Part shown: positions 57,610 through 64,000 of the stretch, one piece after another | How the letters are laid out: the number at the start of each line of letters is the position of its first letter | Position numbering within the stretch: position 1 is the first letter of the stretch | Position numbers and translations under genes: made by a program | Assembly: GCF_028502605.1 (NCBI RefSeq) | Contig: NC_079236.1 | Location: 3,968,001-4,032,000, forward strand | Reading direction: 5' to 3' | From: Trichoderma breve | Lineage: Eukaryota; Ascomycota; Sordariomycetes; Hypocreales; Hypocreaceae | Length of the DNA: 64,000 nt | Notes under the pieces: model-generated | The model's database searches: none | Told to the model about the DNA's origin: nothing | Seen by the model: the letters and a program-made list of their open reading frames with translations, nothing else

Positions 57610-59175
57610 CTATGTTGTTCCATCGCATGTCTTTCTCCCAAAAGCGTTGTCAAATTTCTTCAGTTTCCATGCCTCTATTACACGATCACATCCAATTGCA
57701 GCAGCGAAATCATCATGCGTGACAAGCGCAGCATTAGCAATTTTGACTTTTTGCGTGAGGAAGAACTCGGCTCGACGGTGATGCCCTACAGACCCAAGAA
57801 GACATTTGAGCTCAGTGGCAAAGCTCTGAACTTCTTCTTCAAGGAGACCGCGATCGTTTGGTGAAATACAAACAATCATTCGACTCACTAAAATTTGAAT
57901 GATGAGAGCAACCCCAAGCAACTCATAGCGTTTATCAGTATCAAGTGTGTCATTTTTCTTTATTGGTTCGGCAGCATGAATCAAGGTCATGTTGAACTCT
58001 CGGCGCCAAGCTGCAACATCCGATCGTAAAATGCGCACTTTTGCTGCTACGGCATCGAAGTCACTGAGTTGTAAAGAATGCTGCATTGTCACCGCGTGAC
58101 AAGTCTTCTTGGCAAGACCAGGCACTCTTACCATGAGTGTCAGAAGTCTTATACCGAGAGGGGAGCGGTCAGTAAAAATCTCGCGCTCATCAATGGCATT
58201 TTTTATGACTTGAATCCATATAGGGTCGTCTAAGAAACAACTCTTATTATTGAGGAGAGACTCTGCGCACTAGTTTCGATCAGTCATCGAGTATAAGTGA
58301 GCATGTTCGTGATGAAATAACAAACAACTTACTATAGGATAACCCAGGGATAACAACAAGGCAATGTCAAAGTCGGAAGAAAATCTCTCTGGCCCCCGAA
58401 ATTGTATAATTTGAGAGGCTCCTGCTATATGATGATACCATAATTGTCCGTTTGGCGAGTTCAAGAGCTGTTATACCAAGAATGTCAGCCCTTTTACCAA
58501 CAAGTGGATTCAACACCACGTCACTGACTTCGAAGATTGATAACATCCCAGTAGCGCACAAGATTTCAGAGTAGTAACGACTATTTGGTTCATCTACTGC
58601 TTTCTGAAGACTTTGGAGCGCTTTCCCGTACCGCTGAAGAATGACTTTATCACTCTGCCGATGGTTAGGAACTAGAAGTGAGTGTGTAATTGTAACGAGA
58701 CACTGAAATGCATCATCCAGCGCAGCCACATGTCCAAAACGTGGTGGTATAAAAGAGAAATAGGACCATTGTCTGTATGCTAAGACGCCTGGTAATTGGC
58801 TGGAATCTAGCTGTAGTAATGACGAAGCACTAAAGCCGTCAGCTTTCTTCATGAGACTGTTCCACCAACAACATACATAGGCCCTATATGAACAGTTGTG
58901 AGCGATGAGAGATCGAGGGGATCCAAACCCTGATCTTTGACTAGCAGCTCCAGGCCAGAGAGTGGCATAGGAGGTAACAAGCTTGACATGTCCATGCTTG
59001 GATGAGTTTTGTAGTACTTGGCGGACTCTCTATGTGACGCGTCGTTTGGTGTACGGCGCGCCGCCCCCACTACTTTCATAGCATGCCTGCGTATCTTGGA
59101 ACGATTCTCTTTCGAAAGTCGTTCATTAGGAGCGTGCAGAATGAATTGGAAGCCATCGATAGCTGGATCTGTCAT
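57610..59175 (-). CDS. Fungal transcription-factor-like protein without zinc cluster
   Basis: Four exons, 59175-58877, 58829-58529, 58467-58333 and 58269-57610, give 464 aa from MTDPAIDGFQFILHAPNERL. The N-terminus has KENRSKIRRHAMKVVGAARR, then FGHVAALDDAFQCLVTITHSL, YGKALQSLQKAV, CATGMLSIFELLNSPNGQLWYHHIAGASQIIQFRGPERF and SLLNNKSCFLDDPIW. This block order is that of the fungal-specific regulator family whose members often carry an N-terminal Zn2Cys6 motif; here none is seen, as in many relatives. Intron 1 (47 nt, GTATGT...CTGAC...TTTAG) resolves what would otherwise look like a frameshift near 58865; intron 2 (61 nt) uses GTCAGT. Molecular role unproven. Confidence 0.82.
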
Positions 59176-60527
59176 TGTTTTTGCCCTGTGCAATACTAAA
59201 TGAAACCCCAACAATATGAGGGCAATTCCGGAGTATGAGATTTGCCACTTTGCCCTGGTTCAGAGAACGCTTTCTCTAAATGGCTAAGCTGGATATTTCC
59301 ATCGCTGATGCATTAGCTTATGTGATGCGGTCTCCGTATATTCCGAGCATCACGTGAAGAATTACAGAGCAACGGAATCTTGGAATCATGGTCAATTGGA
59401 TGTAACATATGCAGTGTAGCGAGGCAGAATAATATGAATTTGTGTGCCGGAATGTCGGATCACAATCCCTGAAACATGCCATAATCCGTGGTCGCCAGAG
59501 CCAGCTAGCACTAAGATGCTAAATCCTTTATACATGGTGAAACAGCTTGTAAAGCCTACCTATATATACATGTACTAGCAACAGGTAAGAACTTCTCTAG
59601 AGCACTTAAATTTTATTCGTTCCTATATAGCCGCTTTCCATTGCTCTGTCTCTTCCCCATTCAATTATTACTCTACGTAGAATACCGGCATATCTATTCT
59701 GAAGTAAAGTATGTAATGACGACGCTAGGATTGATGTTTGTAGCAGTCAGCGCTCAAAGCACACAAACTTTGGAGTTGTATCTACAGGCGTGCTAGCACC
59801 TAACGTATGACCCTGAGCCGCCCACAACAGAGTTGCGTATATAAGAGTGGTATGGCCCTCTGCGCTCAATGCTCCTCAGATTGACCGACTGGGAAGTTAT
59901 GCTTTTTTGCCTAAGTATCATTGCAACAGGAAAATTAGATCCCCTTGTAGTCAAGTATAGCATCTTTAAAGGCATACGTCGGGTTATCGCCCGGTGTCTT
60001 CAGCTGAACTATGCATGTTTGTATACTTAGCTAAATCCTATCCAAAAATAAAATTGCACTCTGAAATCGGGCCTACCAACCAATAGGGATGGGCGGAGTG
60101 CATTGGTGTGGATTTTTACCTTCCTTATTTAGCCAGCAGGATTGCCTTGGCCTGGTATTACGAAGTAACATCCTGTGGGGGCGGAGAGGAGAGATATCAA
60201 CTCGGCACCGAGAGAGAGCTTCTGAAGCCGCTCCGAGGTGATAAACAGGTAATGCTGTATTCAATTGGGTCGATACAAGGGGATAATGAAGTGTAACCCA
60301 ACTATACCAAACAGGTTTGTGACTGAAATATCTCTGAGGAAGACAATTGTTGGCCAATAAATTATTGGTGTGAATCCTGCTCCTTGCGTTAGTCTTATTT
60401 TCTCCTCGAGGAGAAAAAGTATAAGAACCAAAGTAATGACCACCCAATAACCCATTGTCAAACACCTTGATCAAACACCAGTTTTAACAAGCTTCAATTA
60501 CTGCTATCTTCCTTCTTCCATAACACC
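59176..60527. other. Intergenic region upstream of ten-cysteine secreted protein
   Basis: About 1.35 kb carrying two promoters: the minus-strand regulator-like gene and the plus-strand secreted protein. Contains the palindrome listed separately and TATA-like AGTATAAGA at about 60418. A 133-codon minus frame (60073-60474) is motif-free and spans the promoter, so I do not call it. Confidence 0.5.
60398..60417. promoter_or_regulatory. Perfect 20-bp palindrome upstream of secreted protein
   Basis: TTTTCTCCTCGAGGAGAAAA is identical to its reverse complement. It lies 111 bp before the ATG of the ten-cysteine protein and abuts the TATA-like AGTATAAGA. The core CTCCTCGAGGAG suggests a symmetric dimeric-factor site; a transcribed hairpin is the alternative. 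Confidence 0.6.
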
Positions 60528-60893
60528 ATGAAGGGTCTCTTCTCAATTCTTGCATTGGCAGTTGCTGCCACCGAGGCTTGCCTTACCATCTCAGGGTCAT
60601 GCCAGTCGGGCTCCATTGATCCCTACGTCAGCATCAACGCCAACGACAACAATCAAGCATCTGGCCATACGAGCTGCAGCAACTTTGCTCATTGTGACAT
60701 GCAAATCAGTGGCGCTGTCAACAGTGCCTGGGTCGAGAACTGCCAATACCTGCACTGGAATACGGGTCATGGTAACTATGTGGTCGACATGCACCCCAGC
60801 ACTACCACGACATGTACCCGGACATGCGGCGCTACTTCGTCTTGTTGTGACTTCGAGACCCATTACTTGGTGGATACGCGGGCTTTCTGCTAA
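60528..60893 (+). CDS. Ten-cysteine small secreted protein
   Basis: Intronless, 121 aa. Signal peptide MKGLFSILALAVAATEA, then a mature protein of about 104 residues with ten cysteines, consistent with five disulfides: single Cys early (CLTISGSC), HTSC and AHC, ENC, TCTRTC, SCC and a C-terminal FC. No named domain recognised; effector-like or defensive secreted proteins of fungi often look like this, but function is open. Ends exactly on a cysteine. A strong palindrome and a TATA-like box precede it, suggesting regulated expression. The gene call is good because signal peptide, cysteine pattern and upstream elements agree. Confidence 0.8.
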   Translation: MKGLFSILALAVAATEACLTISGSCQSGSIDPYVSINANDNNQASGHTSCSNFAHCDMQISGAVNSAWVENCQYLHWNTGHGNYVVDMHPSTTTTCTRTCGATSSCCDFETHYLVDTRAFC

Positions 60894-61488
60894 ATCATCT
60901 ATGACAAAAAATGTGAGTTGTCTAGGTTTCATGATATGTTGACTTGCGTTTTGCTAACCTGATGTAGTAGTCCCCTTAGCGATGGATTCTGTTGTTAAGG
61001 TACAGGTGGATCGCTCTTTTAATGTTCCAGTCAAGGACAGGTTTACCCCCAGCTTGAATGGAACTGCTCAGAATACTCTTAGAACATTGTTATACTATCT
61101 AAAGAATCCAAGCCTGCTGTAATAGACAACAGGAGAATTTGCAAACTTTTCCCTAAAATATTGCATGACTATAAGATGCATGAGTGTGCTACTCTTCAGG
61201 CTAAAAAAATATAAATCAACCTAAACATATCGCTTCGGTTTTGCTGGTAGGATGGCTTCAATACCCATTCCTGAGGACAAAAGAAGTGAGAGACTTCTCA
61301 ATATGGTCAGAATAAACATAGACCATCGGCTGCAGTACAAATCGTTTGTCATGTGTAAAGACAAAAATATTATCATAAATGGTCTAGCAATAACTCTATT
61401 ATATCTATAACCTTAGTTTTCAGATGTGGGAGGAGAGGCAATAACAAAGAGTTCACAGCCACAAACACGGTGTAATTTCTATTGGCCC
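60894..61488. other. Convergent 3' intergenic region
   Basis: About 600 bp, AT-rich, between the secreted-protein stop and the sugar transporter stop. No coding signal. Confidence 0.55.
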
Positions 61489-63371
61489 TTACTCCTTAGC
61501 TGCGACAGCGTGCTCAACATCTACAACTCCTGGTTTCGGTCCTGAACTCTGAACAAGGTCAGGATTCTCCGTCTTCAGCTTGGCAAAATTGCGTTCGGCC
61601 TCCCAGGCCCAGATACTATCACTAGCAAACACGAGATCCATCTCTTCCAACGTCCGCTGATTGGACTCAGGATACAGCGCCCAGACGACAAGGATGGATA
61701 AAGCATTGACAGCACCGAATATGTAGAGAGTTTTCTCGTTGAGGCGCTTAAAGATGGTTGGAAGAAGCAAAACCTAGCAAGGTGATGAGCAATGGCTTCA
61801 AGAAAATAAAAGTTTGGAGATGGGAAGAAAACTTACACACCAGCCATTGCCAATGGACCAGCCAACAACACCCCAAGCATTGCCCTTGGCTCTAACTTGC
61901 AAGGGGAAAATCTCGGCCGGGTAGAGCCAAGGAACAGTAAGCCAAGTAGCACCAAATATCGCAGTATAAAGGAATACGAAAAATGTTGCGGCGCCGCCAA
62001 TATGGGCCTGGCTACTTTTGCTCTCGGCATTGATCGTAGCTCGAGCAAGACCACCAGCGACAAACATGCATATTCCCTGTCCAACTGCCCCCCAGTATAA
62101 AGTCCAACGACGGCCGATGCGATCGATGGTGAAGACGCAGATCAATGTGGCAAACTAGCATATTGTCAGTATCTATTGGCTTTTGGATACGGGTAGCTGG
62201 TTGGCGTACCATATATGTGATGTTGTTGATGCCGCTGACCCATAGCCTGTCCTTGGAGCTAATTCCAGCTATGGTAAAGATTTCGGGACCGTAGATGGTA
62301 ATTCCTGCAATACCAATCCATTCTTGAAGAATCTGAAGCCAAATAACAAGTTGAACGCGCCGACCAGTGTGCAGTTTTCCAGAACCGATACCAAAAAACA
62401 TTTGGAGGTAACCCTGCTGCTTGGAAGTATCTTCTTCCAAGTTACGAATGTTAATGATATCTTGGTACTCTGCTTCCATTTTGATGCCGTCCTCGCCTTC
62501 GTTGCCGCGAAGCCGACCTAGGATAAAGCGAGCTTCTTCTTCACGGCCAACTTTGACAAGCCAGCGCGGAGATTCCGGCATGAACCAAATGACAATGAAG
62601 AGCGCAATGAGAGGAAGGATCTGAAAGGCAACGGGGAATCTCCAGATAAATGAGGATGTGTTGTCGTGGTATTTGGAGGTGCCACTGTTCTCATGTTAGC
62701 AAAGCAGCTAAAAAGGATTAACCTCTGAAGGATTTACGAACAATTCTAGCCAGTATGCGACAACAACTCCAAGGATGTTCAGAGTAAACTCAATGGAAAC
62801 GAATTGTCCACGAGAAGTATGAGCAGCGGTCTCGGTTGCCCAAACTGGTGTAATCGCATTTAAAATTCCAGTGCCAACCCCGTTAAGCACACGCGCTTTT
62901 ACATATCTTCAGTCAGTCAAAGGACTATAACACAGGATCTGCATATAAATGATCTCTCTGTAACATACCGCAAAACATCCAGTTTGAGTTCATGGCCGAA
63001 GCCTGCAGAGCAGCAGCGCAAACGCTCCAAGCACATGCCAAAGCAATCGTCTTGATACGACCATATCGGTCGCCCAGCCAGCCACCGAGGAGACAGCCGC
63101 AGAGAGTCCCCGGGAGATAATACACGGCAACGATGCCTCCCTGCAGCAAGGGCTTATCGACAACGACAATACCCTGGTCTTCATCCCAGTGGCCAAAGCC
63201 CATGCGCTCAGCATAGTCACGCGCCGTATTGACGCCGCCCATCAATCCTTGATCATAGCCGAAGAAGAAAATCGATAACCCCGCTACGAGACAGACGGAA
63301 TTTAGAAGGGAGCTTTTGTAAAGCTTATGGGCCACATTGTATTTGGCCAGCGGCCCGGTGAGGTTGGCCAT
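61489..63371 (-). CDS. MFS sugar-porter family transporter
   Basis: Five exons, 63371-62969, 62895-62742, 62684-62210, 62154-61837 and 61773-61489, give 544 aa. About twelve membrane segments. Sugar-porter signatures: FFFGYDQGLMGGV in helix 1, GGWLGDRYGRIKT after helix 2, PESPRWLVKVGREEEARFIL before the central loop, QEWIGIAGITIYGP in helix 7, DRIGRRWTLYWGA, and PAEIFPLQVRAKG with YPESNQRTLEEMD at the end. Intron 2 uses a less common GTTCGT donor but restores the YWLEFG block exactly. Plasma-membrane hexose, pentose or related uptake by proton symport is likely; the substrate cannot be read. It is the last gene before the window end. Confidence 0.94.
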
Positions 63372-64000
63372 GCTGTCGATTGCGCAGAAAACAATGGCTG
63401 TATGTGGATTCTCTCAGCACATTTCCTTCTCCGTAGAGGGAATGCTTGGTGAGGATCTTATATATTTGCGCATTATCGTGGAAGCCGAAGATCGGCATCC
63501 CGTGTAGCATTTAGGCAACAATAAATACCAAATTCAGTAAACACGTATCCAAAAGAGAACTCCATCGTTAAGGACGACGATCCCCCATTCGCCAGCGCTG
63601 ACGCTTAAACGCTTCGTCGGAGCCATCCGGTCATTGTCCGATTGAGATCTACCGCGAAAACCCGGCAATCATGGGGTCCTCCATGGGGAAAGTGGGCAGC
63701 AAAGACATGCTCAGTCTGTTCTTGCTTACGTAGAATTATCATTGCTACGCCAGAGTAGCAAACCCCATCGGCAAGTCTGTCGATCTCTCCAGGTTTGGTC
63801 AGTTATGCGCACCAATGGCGTCTGCGGGACTGACTCGACAATGGGGTAGTTTGGGGGAGTAAAACCACCAGTGCCGTTTACAACTGAAGCTGATCTCCGC
63901 AAAATCCACATTGGCGATACGATGGTCATGCGCACCAATAGCTTTCGCAATCCCCAGATTTGAACATATGATGCAAGATGCGCGACGGTAATAACCTGGG
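63372..64000. other. Sugar transporter promoter and window end
   Basis: About 630 bp upstream of the transporter ATG. The only frames are short and motif-free (for example 63726-63950, minus). The sequence is more GC-rich than other gaps. No regulatory element I can name with confidence. Confidence 0.45.

Noticed and set aside
58855..58880. Apparent frameshift in the regulator-like gene at 57.6-59.2 kb
   Set aside because: The two frames join through a 47-nt intron with a GTATGT donor, a CTGAC branch-like site and a TTTAG acceptor, so no mutation need be assumed. Transcript data would settle it.
60073..60474. 133-codon minus frame upstream of the secreted protein
   Set aside because: Overlaps the palindrome and TATA-like box of the plus-strand gene and shows no motif or signal peptide.

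Overview
The window looks like nuclear DNA of a filamentous ascomycete. Nearly every gene is broken by 47-100 nt GT..AG introns with fungal donors (GTAAGT, GTATGT, GTACGT) and CTAAC/CTGAC-type branch sites. The gene content is typical of Pezizomycotina: Zn2Cys6 regulators, a HET-domain protein, a SLN1-type hybrid histidine kinase, a fungal rhodopsin-like membrane protein, sedolisin proteases and oxygenases. A Hypocreales origin, perhaps Trichoderma-like, is my guess from overall flavour and is not proven. I joined exons by hand for 19 genes. Each model keeps frame, ends at a stop and places the family motifs in order.

Layout. 0-2.5 kb is AT-rich and gene-poor, with a decayed coding fragment. 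2.6-12.7 kb is a secretion-related block: a small double-psi-barrel-like secreted protein, then two S53 sedolisins on the minus strand (637 and 618 aa) either side of a BTB/POZ-like protein. 15.4-26.2 kb holds a rhodopsin-like 7TM protein, an ACS-family MFS transporter, a thiamine-diphosphate enzyme and an adenine deaminase. 28.6-32.2 kb is the SLN1-like kinase.

From 33 to 56.5 kb the strip is rich in redox and regulatory genes: a P450, a fused dienelactone-hydrolase-like/NTF2-like protein, a HET protein, a Zn2Cys6 regulator divergent from a TetX-like FAD monooxygenase, a TauD-type dioxygenase, a two-repeat secreted protein, an SDR, a second Zn2Cys6 regulator divergent from a Baeyer-Villiger-type monooxygenase, and an intron-dense beta-carbonic anhydrase that single-frame ORF calling misses. 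No PKS, NRPS or terpene synthase is visible, so the strip may be a catabolic or detoxification island, or a tailoring cluster without its core enzyme. 57.6-63.4 kb holds a regulator-like protein without a zinc cluster, a ten-cysteine secreted protein and a sugar-porter MFS transporter.

The strongest non-coding signals are two. One is a compound CGG-rich element between the first regulator and the TetX-like gene: a 16-bp direct repeat followed by a 27-bp dyad with four CGG half-sites. The other is a perfect 20-bp palindrome just upstream of the ten-cysteine secreted protein. I see no rRNA, tRNA, CRISPR array or intact transposon.
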